From positions 23,986 to 87,985 of the forward strand of contig CAVQFB010000018.1 in NCBI GenBank assembly GCA_963711675.1: a DNA stretch of 64,000 nt, given 5' to 3'. Below the pieces are notes generated by a model. It was not told the origin of the DNA. It made no database searches and saw nothing but the letters and a program-made list of their open reading frames with translations. Position numbers and translations under genes: made by a program. Below, in pieces: positions 43,688 to 52,211 of this stretch; position 1 is the first letter of the stretch; each line of letters begins with the position of its first letter. Origin of the DNA: CAVQFB01 sp963711675 (GTDB lineage: Bacteria > Acidobacteriota > Terriglobia > Terriglobales > Acidobacteriaceae).

Positions 43688-44755
43688 ATGACGGTCCCTT
43701 TCAATATCGGTGTGCTGCAGTTGAGTATGGAACCGGTGCGCGAAACGCTCGGAATGGCGAAGGCCTGCGAGGCTGCGGGCTTTGACGCATTCTGGATTGC
43801 GGAGGCGTATCCCTGGTGGCGCAAGCATTCGTTTGAGGCACGATCGTCCACAGCCGTGCTCGCTGCGATTGCGCTGGAAACGAAACGAATTCAGTTGGGG
43901 TGGGGCATCATTTCTCCCTATACGCGTCATCCGGTGCAGATCGCCATGGAAGCACGCGTCATGCAGGATCTGGCGGGCGACCGCTTTCTGCTCGGGCTGG
44001 GAGCCTCCAAGATATTCATGAAGGAGATTGGCGAAGGCGAAGGGGAAAAGGTCGGGCCCGCGACCGTGATGCGCGAAAGCATCGAGGTGGTCAAGGGAGT
44101 TCTTCAAGGAGACGCGTTTCGCTACCAGGGGAAGGTTTTTGCCGCTGACGTTCCGGCGCTCAAGGCGGACGCGCATACCCCGCGGGGGGTTCCGCCGATC
44201 TACGTGGCGGGCACGGGTGCGGTCATGCAGAAGATGGCGGGATCGATCAGTGAAGGATTACTGACGGCGAGCATTACCACGCCGGCATTCGTGCGCTATT
44301 CGAAAAAGAATATGGAAGAAGGAGCGCGAAAGGTTGGCAAGGATCCCGCGAAGCTCGCGGTAGGGTGCGTGATTGTGGGTAGCATCGCGCGTGACTCCGC
44401 CAAAGGCAAAGAGGGCGCGCGCGAGCAGGCCGCCATGTATCTGGCAAACAAGGTGCAGAACATCAAAGGATCAGCCGATGTTTTGCTGGAGTGCGCGGGG
44501 ATCACATTTGAGGAGCTGCAGCCCGTGGCAGACGCGATGGAAAAGGGTGGGCGTAAAGCGGCGGCCAGAGCGGTGACCGACGAGTTGTTGAAGAAGGTCT
44601 GCCCCATCGCGGGAACGCCAGACGAATGTGTCGAGAAGATTGAGGAGTATCGTGCGGCGGGATGCACGCACATCATGCTGGAAATCTGGGGCGACGACCG
44701 CACCGGCCAGGCGAAACTCTTTGGCGACGCCGTACTGCCGCACTTCAGGAAATAG
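43688..44755 (+). CDS. Mer-like LLM oxidoreductase, probably F420-dependent
   Basis: A 355-residue TIM-barrel protein resembling methylene-tetrahydromethanopterin reductase and other F420-dependent LLM enzymes. The N-terminal NIGVLQLSMEPVRETLGMAKACE leads to FDAFWIAEAYPWW, then LGWGIISPYTRHPVQIAMEA (the cis-peptide/phosphate-binding region), DRFLLGLGASKIFM and PPIYVAGTGAVMQKMAG. No flavin reductase is coupled to it, unlike the first LLM gene. With an F420 operon in the same window, F420H2 as hydride source is the best inference. It is the last plus-strand gene and ends 12 bases from the convergent minus-strand gene. Confidence 0.83.
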   Translation: MTVPFNIGVLQLSMEPVRETLGMAKACEAAGFDAFWIAEAYPWWRKHSFEARSSTAVLAAIALETKRIQLGWGIISPYTRHPVQIAMEARVMQDLAGDRFLLGLGASKIFMKEIGEGEGEKVGPATVMRESIEVVKGVLQGDAFRYQGKVFAADVPALKADAHTPRGVPPIYVAGTGAVMQKMAGSISEGLLTASITTPAFVRYSKKNMEEGARKVGKDPAKLAVGCVIVGSIARDSAKGKEGAREQAAMYLANKVQNIKGSADVLLECAGITFEELQPVADAMEKGGRKAAARAVTDELLKKVCPIAGTPDECVEKIEEYRAAGCTHIMLEIWGDDRTGQAKLFGDAVLPHFRK

Positions 44756-44767
44756 GTCGGGCCAGCC

Positions 44768-45967
44768 CTAGCTTGCAACAGCGATTGCGCTGGTCACGAT
44801 CTCCCGAAACTCCTCGTCGGTCAAAAGGCCGCGCTTGGCCATCGCACGATTTTTCACTGCAGCGAGAATGAGGGCGCGCTGTTCAGCCTTGAAAGATAGC
44901 CCCAATTCTTTCGCTTTGAGGTCGATGCTGTCGAGCCCACTTTTCTTGCCCAGCACGATTTTCCGGCTGGCGTGGACGAGCTCGGAAGAATAGGGCTCGA
45001 TCGCTTCGGGGAGATGAAACTGAGTCGCGACCGCGCCGCTCTCGCGCATAAAGAGATTGTCGCCGACCAGGGGTTTCCAGGCATCTAGTGTGTAGCCGCT
45101 GGCTTTGCAGACCACTTCCGAAACTTCGCGCACTTTGCCCAGGTCGAGGTCGACGGGCGTGTCGTAAAGACAGTGCAGCGCGAGAGCGATCTCGCCGATG
45201 TCGCTGTTGCCGGCGCGCTCTCCCATGCCGTTGATGGTTCCCTGAATCCAGGTCGCACCGCCGCGCACCGCCGCCACGGCGCAGGCGGTGGCCATACCGA
45301 AATCATCGTGGCCGTGCCAGTGTACCGGCGTTTCAGCGCCCACCCACTCGCGAACTTGCCGCACGAGGAATTCCGCCGCCTCCGGACCACAGGCGCCAAT
45401 GGTGTCCACCACCACGATTTCTTTCGCGCCCGCTTCCATGGCGGCGAGGTAGATACGTTTCAGAAAATCGAGTTTCGTGCGCGTGCCGTCGACGGCAAAG
45501 AAAGCGATGGTGATTCCGTTCTGCGTCGCGAAAGAGATGGCCTCTTTGACTCGCCGCAGGACTTCGTCACGAGACATGCCGTAGGCGCCAAGCTTGATGT
45601 CGCTCGTGGGAGCCTCGATCACGGATGCTCCCAGGCCGAGGCGAAGCAGTTCCTCGACGTCGGCGCGAACGGCGCGGGAGAAGCCCCAGAGCTCGGCCTT
45701 CAGGTCGGCCTTCGACATCAGCTGGATGGCTTCGGCATCTTCCACGGAAACGCGCGGGAAACCAGCTTCGATGCGGCTGACGCCGAGTTCGTCGAGTTTG
45801 CGGGCGATCTCGAGCTTCTGCTGTGGAGACAGCACGACGCCGACGGTTTGTTCGCCGTCTCGCAGGGTGGTGTCGTAGAAGCGGACTTTGGCGCGGGGAA
45901 ATGCGGAGCGAATTTCAGGCCGCGAATTCAGTTCACTGACCCAGATTTTGGAATTTGCAGTGGTCAT
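44768..45967 (-). CDS. DRE-TIM metallolyase family acyltransferase (homocitrate/isopropylmalate/citramalate synthase-like)
   Basis: A 399-residue member of the HMGL-like family. The DRE-TIM loop appears as VRFYDTTLRDGEQTVGV (about 28-44), which supplies the metal Asp and catalytic Arg. GVSRIEAGFPRVS and VVVDTIGACGPEAAEF follow, and the metal-binding HxH is VHWHGHDDFGMA. INGMGERAGNSDIGE matches the LeuA/NifV group. There is no C-terminal LeuA regulatory domain, so feedback control by leucine is not expected. It condenses acetyl-CoA with a 2-oxoacid, or works in reverse; which acid is unknown. It converges on the plus-strand cluster and is followed (upstream) by an FAH-family gene. Confidence 0.85.
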   Translation of the reverse strand: MTTANSKIWVSELNSRPEIRSAFPRAKVRFYDTTLRDGEQTVGVVLSPQQKLEIARKLDELGVSRIEAGFPRVSVEDAEAIQLMSKADLKAELWGFSRAVRADVEELLRLGLGASVIEAPTSDIKLGAYGMSRDEVLRRVKEAISFATQNGITIAFFAVDGTRTKLDFLKRIYLAAMEAGAKEIVVVDTIGACGPEAAEFLVRQVREWVGAETPVHWHGHDDFGMATACAVAAVRGGATWIQGTINGMGERAGNSDIGEIALALHCLYDTPVDLDLGKVREVSEVVCKASGYTLDAWKPLVGDNLFMRESGAVATQFHLPEAIEPYSSELVHASRKIVLGKKSGLDSIDLKAKELGLSFKAEQRALILAAVKNRAMAKRGLLTDEEFREIVTSAIAVAS

Positions 45968-45984
45968 AGGTTCTCATGCACCCA

Positions 45985-47016
45985 TCAACGCATGCTTTCC
46001 TGCGTCGCCAGGGCCGCGGGCTTTTCGCCGTAGGCTTCTTCCCAGGAGATCACGCGGTTGCGAAGAATGCCAATCTGTTCGATCTCGCACTCCATCACAT
46101 CGCCGGGCTTCAGATACCACGCTTTGGGATCGCCGGAAAAAGCGGCTACTCCGGAAACTGTTCCAGTGGAAACAACGTCGCCCGCGCTGTATCCCATGGG
46201 GGAGTAGTGGGAGAGAATCTCGGGGATTTTTACCGACATTTTGCCGGAATGCGAGCGTTGCCGCGATTCGCCATTCACGCGCAGCTCCATGGCCAGGTTG
46301 TGCGGATCAGGAATCTCGTCGGCAGTCACGATCCAGGGGCCGAGCGGGCAGAAGGTATCGATTCCTTTGCAGAAACTGAATACTCCGGACTTCATCTCGC
46401 GGCGCTGAATGTCGCGGGCAGTGATGTCATTGAAGATGACATAGCCGCCAACGTGCTTGCCGGCTTCTTCCGGCGTGAAGTGTTTTCCACCTTGCTTCAG
46501 TACAACTGCCAGCTCGAGTTCGTAGTCGAGTTCCTGGGTAAGGTGTTCGGGATAGATGACGGGCTCGTCGTGTCCGACGATGGCGTCGACGTTCTGGAAG
46601 AAGACGATCCATGGCATCACGGGATGCGAGAACCCGGCCTTGGTGGCCTCTTCGTGATGTTCGCGAAAATTGCCGGCGGTGTGAAAAAATTTTTTCGGAA
46701 TGATCGGCGCCTTGAGTCTGACCGCGTCCGCGGGATAAAAAATCGGCTCGCCATTCGGGGCAGTTTCATCGCCGTCCAGGTGGAGGGCATGTTCAAAAGC
46801 TTTGTGCGCGGCTTCGAGGCTGGTGTCACCGCCTTCAAACAAAGCACGCATGTTGGCGGGCACCAATGCATCCGCAAGGCGGTAGTGAGCGCTTTCCTCT
46901 TCTACATCGCGCAGGTAGAGGGCGCAGGCCGAATTCAGGTCGACGATGCGTTTGTCTTTCGTAATCGCACCGATGCGAGGTTGGTGAATGGAATTTTCAA
47001 AGGTAACGAGTCGCAT
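45985..47016 (-). CDS. Fumarylacetoacetate hydrolase-family protein
   Basis: A 343-residue FAH-fold protein. The N-terminal domain begins MRLVTFENSIHQPRIGAI. The catalytic fold shows FFHTAGNFREHHEEA, then the metal ligands in LDYELELAVVLKQG (Glu-x-Glu), VGGYVIFNDITARDIQRRE, and VVSTGTVSGVAAFSGD. Such enzymes hydrolyse C-C bonds of ring-fission products, decarboxylate oxaloacetate or hydrate 2-oxo-pent-4-enoates. It is 17 bases upstream of the DRE-TIM gene on the same strand, so both probably process end products of the neighbouring pathway. Confidence 0.88.
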   Translation of the reverse strand: MRLVTFENSIHQPRIGAITKDKRIVDLNSACALYLRDVEEESAHYRLADALVPANMRALFEGGDTSLEAAHKAFEHALHLDGDETAPNGEPIFYPADAVRLKAPIIPKKFFHTAGNFREHHEEATKAGFSHPVMPWIVFFQNVDAIVGHDEPVIYPEHLTQELDYELELAVVLKQGGKHFTPEEAGKHVGGYVIFNDITARDIQRREMKSGVFSFCKGIDTFCPLGPWIVTADEIPDPHNLAMELRVNGESRQRSHSGKMSVKIPEILSHYSPMGYSAGDVVSTGTVSGVAAFSGDPKAWYLKPGDVMECEIEQIGILRNRVISWEEAYGEKPAALATQESMR

Positions 47017-47131
47017 AGGAAAATGGGCCAGCCAACCGGAGCGGCGGGCACTAAAAGTTTAGTGTCGTGCGCCCCGGTTGTCTACGAGGTAAGGGTAAGT
47101 GACGCGAAAATAGTCGTCGTGATTTTGTGGT

Positions 47132-47572
47132 TCAGGCTGACTTCGTCGCCCGAGCCGGAGCCGCCAGGACAGGCTCGTCGATCAGATGCTGAATGCCCAC
47201 GTATTGGCCGCGGATGCGAGCCCAGCGAGAGCGGTATCCGCGTACGTCCACGTGTATAAACCCGCCATCGTAGGCCCCGATCCCGCCTTCGGCGAACTCC
47301 GGAACCGTGAGCGCAAGTTCGTACATCTGTTGCAGAGAGAGGCCCTCTATGCGAACGTCAGCCGCCATGCCTCTGGTGTGTTCACTGTCGGTGACGCCTC
47401 CGACTTCCTGGTTGTGGCGCTCGCACCGATATGCGCCATGGATCACGACCGGAGCCCCGGCCGCGTCGCGCAGGGATTCAAGCGCTGCCAGCAGACGGAC
47501 GTCCAGAGTCACCTCGCCACAGCATTGGCAGGCCAGTTCTTTTCTTGAGAAGTGCGTGCTCAAATCTCCCAT
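47132..47572 (-). CDS. Peptidase M15A (YcbK/DUF882-like, D-Ala-D-Ala carboxypeptidase fold)
   Basis: A 146-residue protein from the ATG of MGDLSTHFSRKELACQC; an alternative earlier ATG lies in a short tandem repeat and is disfavoured. The zinc site of the M15 fold is visible: His and Asp in SEHTRGMAADVRI and His in FIHVDVRG. LDVRLLAALESLRDAAGAPVVIHGAYRCERHN matches the DUF882 core. There is no signal peptide, unlike YcbK, so a cytoplasmic role or leaderless export (endolysin-like) is open. A CQCCG near the N-terminus is a possible extra metal site. Confidence 0.8.
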   Translation of the reverse strand: MGDLSTHFSRKELACQCCGEVTLDVRLLAALESLRDAAGAPVVIHGAYRCERHNQEVGGVTDSEHTRGMAADVRIEGLSLQQMYELALTVPEFAEGGIGAYDGGFIHVDVRGYRSRWARIRGQYVGIQHLIDEPVLAAPARATKSA

Positions 47573-47596
47573 AGAACCTTTCTTTCCACCGGTTGA

Positions 47597-47626
47597 GGCC
47601 GGGCATGGCCGGGCATGGCCGGGCAT
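47597..47626 (+). repeat. Three tandem copies of GGCCGGGCAT
   Basis: Three exact 10-base units just upstream of the M15 start, in the divergent gap shared with msrB. Copy number could vary between strains. It is too short and uniform to be a CRISPR array. Confidence 0.8.
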
Positions 47627-47800
47627 CTTCCGGGCTTTCCATGTGCTTCATAATTGCCGGTTCGAAGGTCAAGATGAAGTAAGATCTTCACGCTTGAATG
47701 TGACGTTCATCACGCCCTGGGGGATCGCGGGGTTTTTGAGCAAGCCGGCAACCCGGTTGTCACTTTGCGGCCTCAGAGGCATCTAATTTTGAGGAGACTT

Positions 47801-48217
47801 ATGGCAGAGAAAGCAGAGAAGATCGCAAAGACGGAAGAGGAATGGCGCAAACAACTGATGCCCGAGCAGTACCACGTAGCGCGGGAGGCGGGAACCGAGC
47901 CGGCCTTCTCGGGCAAGTACTGGAAGACCAAGGACGCGGGTGTGTATCACTGCGCCTGCTGCGGCGAGCCGCTGTTCAGCTCTGAGACCAAGTTTGACTC
48001 TGGCACCGGCTGGCCCAGCTTCTGGGCTCCGCTCGACAAGCAGAACGTGGAAGAGCACACCGACCGGAGTTACGGCATGACCCGCGTAGAGGCCCGGTGC
48101 AGCCACTGTGGTGCGCACCTGGGGCATGTGTTCCCTGATGGACCTCGCCCTACTGGTCAGCGCTACTGCATGAACTCGGCTTCGCTGGAATTGAAGCCGG
48201 GGAAGGAAACCAAGTAG
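47801..48217 (+). CDS. msrB: Peptide-methionine (R)-S-oxide reductase MsrB
   Basis: A 138-residue cytoplasmic reductase that repairs methionine-R-sulfoxide in proteins. Both structural zinc pairs are intact (C51/C54 and C100/C103), and the catalytic Cys123 is in RYCMNSASL. There is no obvious resolving Cys at the usual second position around residue 70 (SGTGWPSFWAP), so recycling may go through another Cys or directly by thioredoxin. Start chosen at the ATG with AGGAG six bases upstream. A terminator hairpin follows the stop. Confidence 0.95.
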   Translation: MAEKAEKIAKTEEEWRKQLMPEQYHVAREAGTEPAFSGKYWKTKDAGVYHCACCGEPLFSSETKFDSGTGWPSFWAPLDKQNVEEHTDRSYGMTRVEARCSHCGAHLGHVFPDGPRPTGQRYCMNSASLELKPGKETK

Positions 48218-48235
48218 AGCGTCGCGGAGAAACCA

Positions 48236-48268
48236 AAAAAAGGGGCACGCATTGCTGCGTGCCCTTTT
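48236..48268. terminator. Bidirectional intrinsic terminator between msrB and bactofilin genes
   Basis: Stem GGGCACGC (48243-48250) and GCGTGCCC (48257-48264) with a six-base ATTGCT loop. An A-run precedes and TTTT follows, so both strands read as hairpin plus T-run. It separates the convergent msrB and bactofilin genes. Confidence 0.85.
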
Positions 48269-48294
48269 ACTTTGACGACGGCCGGGACGGAAAC

Positions 48295-48798
48295 TTAAGC
48301 GTTTGCGGTAGCGGTCAGGGACTTCAGTTGCTCGAATTTCGGCTGCTCATTCGACTTTTGCTGAGCCTGGTGCTTGCTGTCGGCTTTGCCATCGGCGGAC
48401 TTCACCTGGACACTGCCCTTCAGCACGGCGCCATCTTCGACGCTGATGCGGGGGGTGACCACATCGCCGGTGACCATTCCTTCGCTGCGAATGTCCAGAC
48501 GGTCGGTGCACTGAATGTTGCCCTGGACCTTGCCCATGATCACAACTTCACGGGCGGCGATATTCGCGGCTACCTGCCCGTTGCGGCCGATGGTGACGCG
48601 GTGGTCGCCAAGGCTGATCGAGCCCTCGATGCGGCCGTCAATGTAGAGAGATTCCGATCCGCTGATTTCGCCCTTGATGACCAGCGAGCGGCCAATGGTG
48701 GCCTGTTCGACGGGGGCGCTGATGGTCTTGGCTGCGCTGAAATTGCTCGTGCTAGTGGATTGCGATTGGTTCTTTGAATTGTCTGGAGGTTGCAACAT
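48295..48798 (-). CDS. Bactofilin (polymer-forming cytoskeletal protein)
   Basis: A 167-residue bactofilin starting at MLQPPDNSKNQSQS. The core (about 33-125) is the right-handed beta-helix with regular hydrophobic repeats: IGRSLVIKGEISGSESLYID, GRIEGSISLGDHRVTIG, VVIMGKVQGNIQCTDRLDI and GDVVTPRISVEDGAVLKGSV. Disordered, Gln/Ser-rich ends flank it. Bactofilins polymerise without nucleotide and scaffold cell-wall enzymes, often with LytM or M15-like peptidases. The M15 gene nearby is not in an operon with it. Expression ends at the shared terminator. Confidence 0.92.
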   Translation of the reverse strand: MLQPPDNSKNQSQSTSTSNFSAAKTISAPVEQATIGRSLVIKGEISGSESLYIDGRIEGSISLGDHRVTIGRNGQVAANIAAREVVIMGKVQGNIQCTDRLDIRSEGMVTGDVVTPRISVEDGAVLKGSVQVKSADGKADSKHQAQQKSNEQPKFEQLKSLTATANA

Positions 48799-48972
48799 TT
48801 TAGGTTCCGACCTTCCTTGGATTCCCGCGCGAGCACGTCGGGGAGCGCTTTCGCCTGCGGTGCGTGTGGCCTTTGGCCATCCTGAATATCGCACGGGAAC
48901 CAATGTTCAAGCAGATTACGGAAGATCGTGTCCGCATACCAGAATGCTGCTGCACTGCCGTGAAAGGTGGGT

Positions 48973-50925
48973 TCAGTCGGCCTGAAGGACCTGCGAAAGT
49001 TCCTCCCATTCCGCGAGAAGCGCGGTTAATTTCAGCCGGTTAGCCGCCAATTCCTGGGCAAGACGCTGGGATTCCTCGGCGCTAACAAACGTCAGCAGGG
49101 ATTGTTCGGCCTGTGCAATGGTGGATTCCGCCCGGCTGATCTCCGCTTCCAGACCGCCGATCCGCTCCTGCATCTGCTTGCGCTTGATGGGATTGAGACG
49201 CTTCTTGGACTCGGCAGGCGGGGAAGCGGCTGGGGGATGATTACCATTGGAGTTTCCGGTCACGAGAGCAGCCGGAGCTTCATTTGCACTGCGGTGGATG
49301 GCTTCGGTAAGCGCCTCCGCACCGCCTTCTTTTCGCCAGCGGTAGTCTTCGTAGTTTCCGGGATAGACCTCGACGTGCCCTCCGCCGATTTCGAAAACGC
49401 GGGTGGCCAGCTTGTCGATGAAGTAGCGGTCGTGCGAAACGAAGACCACGGTGCCGGTGTATTTTTCGAGCGACTCCAGCAAAACGTCTTTCGCGCGCAT
49501 GTCGAGATGGTTCGTAGGTTCGTCAAGCAGCAGGAAATTTGCCGGTTGCAGCAGCATCCGGAGCAGGGCATAGCGGCTGCGCTCGCCGCCGGAAAGCACG
49601 CCGATGCGCTTGAAGACGTCATCGTCCGAGAACAGAAAACAGCCGAGCAGATTGCGTAGTTCGGTCTGGGAGGAGCGTGGCGACATATTGCCGAGGTCGT
49701 CCAGGATGCGGGCGTCGGCGTCGAGCTCCTTGTACTGATCCTGCGCAAAGTAGTCTGCGATCACGTTATGGCCAAGGCGGTATTCGCCTTTCGTCAAGGG
49801 CTCTTTGCCCGCGAGCAGCTTGATCAGCGTCGATTTGCCCGCGCCGTTCACTCCGACGAGCGCAATGCGATCGCCGCGCTCGATGATGAAATTCACGCTG
49901 TGAAAGACTTCCTTCTCGCCGTAGCTTTTGGCGACGCCTTCAAATTCGCCGACGATCCGCCCGCTGACCTTCGGCTGCGGGAAGGAGAAATGGATGGTCT
50001 TTTCTTCCGGCGGCAGTTCGATGCGCTCGATCTTTTCGAGTTCCTTGATGCGGCTCTGCACCTGCTTGGCTTTGGTGGCCTGATAGCGAAAGCGATTAAT
50101 GAAGACTTCCAGCTGCTCGATGCGCTCGCGCTGGTTGCGGTAGGCGGCCTGAAGCTGTTCGCGGCGCGCCGTCTTCTGCTCCACGTACTTGTCGTAGTTG
50201 CCGGGGTAGGTGAACAGCTGCTTGTTCCATATCTCGACGATCTTGTTGACGGTGACGTCCAAGAAGTAGCGATCGTGAGAAATGAGCACGAAGGCGTGCG
50301 GATACTTGCCCAGGTACTCTTCCAGCCAGTTGCGGGCTTCGAGGTCGAGGTGATTGGTCGGCTCGTCGAGCAGGAGCAGGTTCGGTTGCTGCAGCAGTAG
50401 CTTGGCCAGCGCTATGCGCATCTGCCAGCCACCGGAGAAGTCCTCGGTGAACTTGGTCCAGTCTTCTTTGGGAAAGCCCAGGCCTGAGAGAACCGTCCCT
50501 ACCTCCGCTTCGATCGCGTACCCATCACGAGTGACGAATTCGTGCTCGATGCGGTGGAAGCGGTCGGCCACCTGAGCATATTCAGGGCCCGCATGGTCGA
50601 GTTCCGACATGCGGCGCGTCAGGTCTTCCATTTCCTTTTCCAGGGCGCGGAGGTCGGCGAAGACTTCCATGCACTCGGCGAACACTGAGCGGCCGGAGAG
50701 AGCAAGCCCGTCCTGGGGAAGGTAGCCGGCGGAAATGCCTTTGGCGGTGGTGATCTCGCCGTAGTCGAGGGTTTCGAGGCTGCCGAGAATCTTCATCATC
50801 GTGGACTTGCCCGTGCCGTTAGCCCCGACCAGACCGATGCGGTCGTGCGGCGTGATGAGCCAGTCCACGTTTTCAAACAACAGCTTGTGTCCGAAGCGCT
50901 TGCCCGCGCCTGCCAGCTGAATCAT
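48973..50925 (-). CDS. ABC-F family ATPase (Uup/YheS-like)
   Basis: A 650-residue cytoplasmic protein with two ATPase domains and no membrane helices. First domain: LVGANGTGKSTMMKIL, DFSGGWQMRIALAK, LLLDEPTNHLD. Second domain: LVGVNGAGKSTLIKLL, LSGGERSRYALLRMLL, LLLDEPTNHLD. The two are joined by a charged P-site tRNA-interaction-type linker. The C-terminal coiled coil (LNPIKRKQMQERIGGLEAEI onward) is Uup-like. Members act on the ribosome to relieve stalling or protect from antibiotics. There is no neighbouring resistance gene, so a housekeeping role is likely. It follows the bactofilin's start region by a 174-base gap. Confidence 0.93.
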   Translation of the reverse strand: MIQLAGAGKRFGHKLLFENVDWLITPHDRIGLVGANGTGKSTMMKILGSLETLDYGEITTAKGISAGYLPQDGLALSGRSVFAECMEVFADLRALEKEMEDLTRRMSELDHAGPEYAQVADRFHRIEHEFVTRDGYAIEAEVGTVLSGLGFPKEDWTKFTEDFSGGWQMRIALAKLLLQQPNLLLLDEPTNHLDLEARNWLEEYLGKYPHAFVLISHDRYFLDVTVNKIVEIWNKQLFTYPGNYDKYVEQKTARREQLQAAYRNQRERIEQLEVFINRFRYQATKAKQVQSRIKELEKIERIELPPEEKTIHFSFPQPKVSGRIVGEFEGVAKSYGEKEVFHSVNFIIERGDRIALVGVNGAGKSTLIKLLAGKEPLTKGEYRLGHNVIADYFAQDQYKELDADARILDDLGNMSPRSSQTELRNLLGCFLFSDDDVFKRIGVLSGGERSRYALLRMLLQPANFLLLDEPTNHLDMRAKDVLLESLEKYTGTVVFVSHDRYFIDKLATRVFEIGGGHVEVYPGNYEDYRWRKEGGAEALTEAIHRSANEAPAALVTGNSNGNHPPAASPPAESKKRLNPIKRKQMQERIGGLEAEISRAESTIAQAEQSLLTFVSAEESQRLAQELAANRLKLTALLAEWEELSQVLQAD

Positions 50926-51022
50926 GGGTGCTGTTTATCGTCTCACGGATGGAAGGATTTGAGGAATGAGGGAAAACTTGGGTAGCGGGCAGCTTAGAAT
51001 CTGACCCACTTCTCAATCGGAG

Positions 51023-51110
51023 TCATCCTGAGCGCAGCCGGTCTTCAGGCGGAGCGAAGGATCTTGCGTGCATCTCCAACGACATCAGGAACCAAACCGC
51101 ACGATTACTC
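51023..51110 (+). repeat. GTCATCCTGAGCG dispersed repeat, long form
   Basis: Begins GTCATCCTGAGCGCAGCCG, continues TCTTCAGGCGGAG and GGATCTTGCG, and ends GGAACCAAACCGCAC. The copy at 58848-58985 shares every block in the same order with extra sequence in the middle. Both sit just behind coding genes. Confidence 0.7.
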
Positions 51111-51131
51111 AAAACTTGTGGGGAAGCGCAA

Positions 51132-51653
51132 CTAGGAAGGAATGACTGCGCGGCCATTTCGCGGCTCGCTGAATCCACGGACGAACGGCTGAGCGCCGAG
51201 CTTGTCCAAGGCCCGATCGACGACCCCCTGCAACTCCTCGGCATACTTTACTTCGCGGCCTTTGGCCAGGATGCGCCGGGTCTCCTCCGTGCTGAACCAT
51301 GTGGGATTGCGCATGGCCTCGCAGTCGTTGCGAATCTGGCGAACCTCCATGAGGAAAGCTTTCACCACGTATTCCTGCACGCCGTTCGGCTGCCAGAACA
51401 CTCCCTTGGAATGTAGATAAAGATGAAAATGGCGGGGCTCGATGACGCCGATCGCACCGGCTTCTTCCAGCGCTTCACGTTCAGCCGCCTGGCTATGCGA
51501 GAGCCGGGGCTCGGGCGCGCCTTTGGGGAAAGTCCACTTGCCGCCGCCGTTGGTGTTCACCAGCAGGAATTCGATGTCTTCCCCTTTGCGCCGGTAGCAG
51601 ACAGCGGCCACCTGAAGCGGAAGCGCAGATCGAGAAGCACGCAGTGAACCCAT
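51132..51653 (-). CDS. NUDIX hydrolase
   Basis: A 173-residue NUDIX protein. I start at the ATG of MGSLRASRSALPLQ, eight bases after GGAGG; a TTG 15 bases upstream is possible. The NUDIX box is GAPEPRLSHSQAAEREALEEAGAIG (about 45-67; REALEEAG is the catalytic helix), which fits GX5EX7REUXEEXGU with the first E position replaced, as GX5 then Arg/Leu. It resembles the ADP-ribose/diadenosine polyphosphate group, based on KWTFPKG before the box. Substrate not determined. Confidence 0.85.
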   Translation of the reverse strand: MGSLRASRSALPLQVAAVCYRRKGEDIEFLLVNTNGGGKWTFPKGAPEPRLSHSQAAEREALEEAGAIGVIEPRHFHLYLHSKGVFWQPNGVQEYVVKAFLMEVRQIRNDCEAMRNPTWFSTEETRRILAKGREVKYAEELQGVVDRALDKLGAQPFVRGFSEPRNGRAVIPS

Positions 51654-51900
51654 GGCGATGGCCTCCAAGGCCTACCATAAAGGATAGTTCGACCATATTT
51701 CACCAGTGTTAAAGTGCAACAAAAAATGTGCAGTCAAAGGGTTACGAAAGGGGTTAGCAAGGGCCTCTTCGGGAGTCGTGCCGCCGCGGCTTGCGGCTTA
51801 AAGCTCCTTAAATGTTGCGTTTCAGCTGCTTGCGAGCCAGGGGAAAAATTGACAGCAACATCGGGAAGACACCCGCATCTAACTTACAAGCAGGCAAGCC

Positions 51901-52053
51901 ATGTCGCCGGTAGAGCAACTTGACCACGAACTCGTTGCCGTGATTCTGGAGTTCATCACGCGCATCGTGGTGCCCAAGATGAGCGACTTCGACGATGTAT
52001 GGGACATCGCGAATCGCGTCTGCGATAACTACGAAATAGCCAAAGCTGCGTAA
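51901..52053 (+). CDS. Small hypothetical protein, 50 residues
   Basis: An ATG-to-TAA frame of 51 codons: MSPVEQLDHELVAVILEFIT at the N-terminus, then IVVPKMSDFDDVWDIANRVC. It predicts an amphipathic helical peptide rich in acidic and branched residues. There is no clear ribosome site, and a longer frame exists on the other strand. It is offered because the composition is protein-like, not because the family is known. Confidence 0.25.
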   Translation: MSPVEQLDHELVAVILEFITRIVVPKMSDFDDVWDIANRVCDNYEIAKAA

Positions 52054-52176
52054 GCCTGAAGCGGCCCCGCCAAGAAAGGCATTTTCCCTCCATAGTAGAT
52101 TCGGTCTTGCGGTCGCATTCGTACGCCTCGGTAAGGCGTAGCGACTGTTCGCCTGCCTGAAATCGGCGGCGTTAAC

Positions 52177-52211
52177 GGTCAAGCAGTGAGATGGGGATGT
52201 TTCAACAGTTA
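52177..52211 (+). repeat. Degenerate intergenic repeat, copy A
   Basis: Core pattern GGTCA-x5-TGAG then ATGGGGATGTTTCAACA, followed by GTTA. Related to copies at 52657, 54876-54953 and 55918-56011, all in the same orientation. Confidence 0.45.

Noticed and set aside
47597..47626. Three short direct repeats as a CRISPR-like array
   Set aside because: Ten-base units with no spacers and no cas genes.
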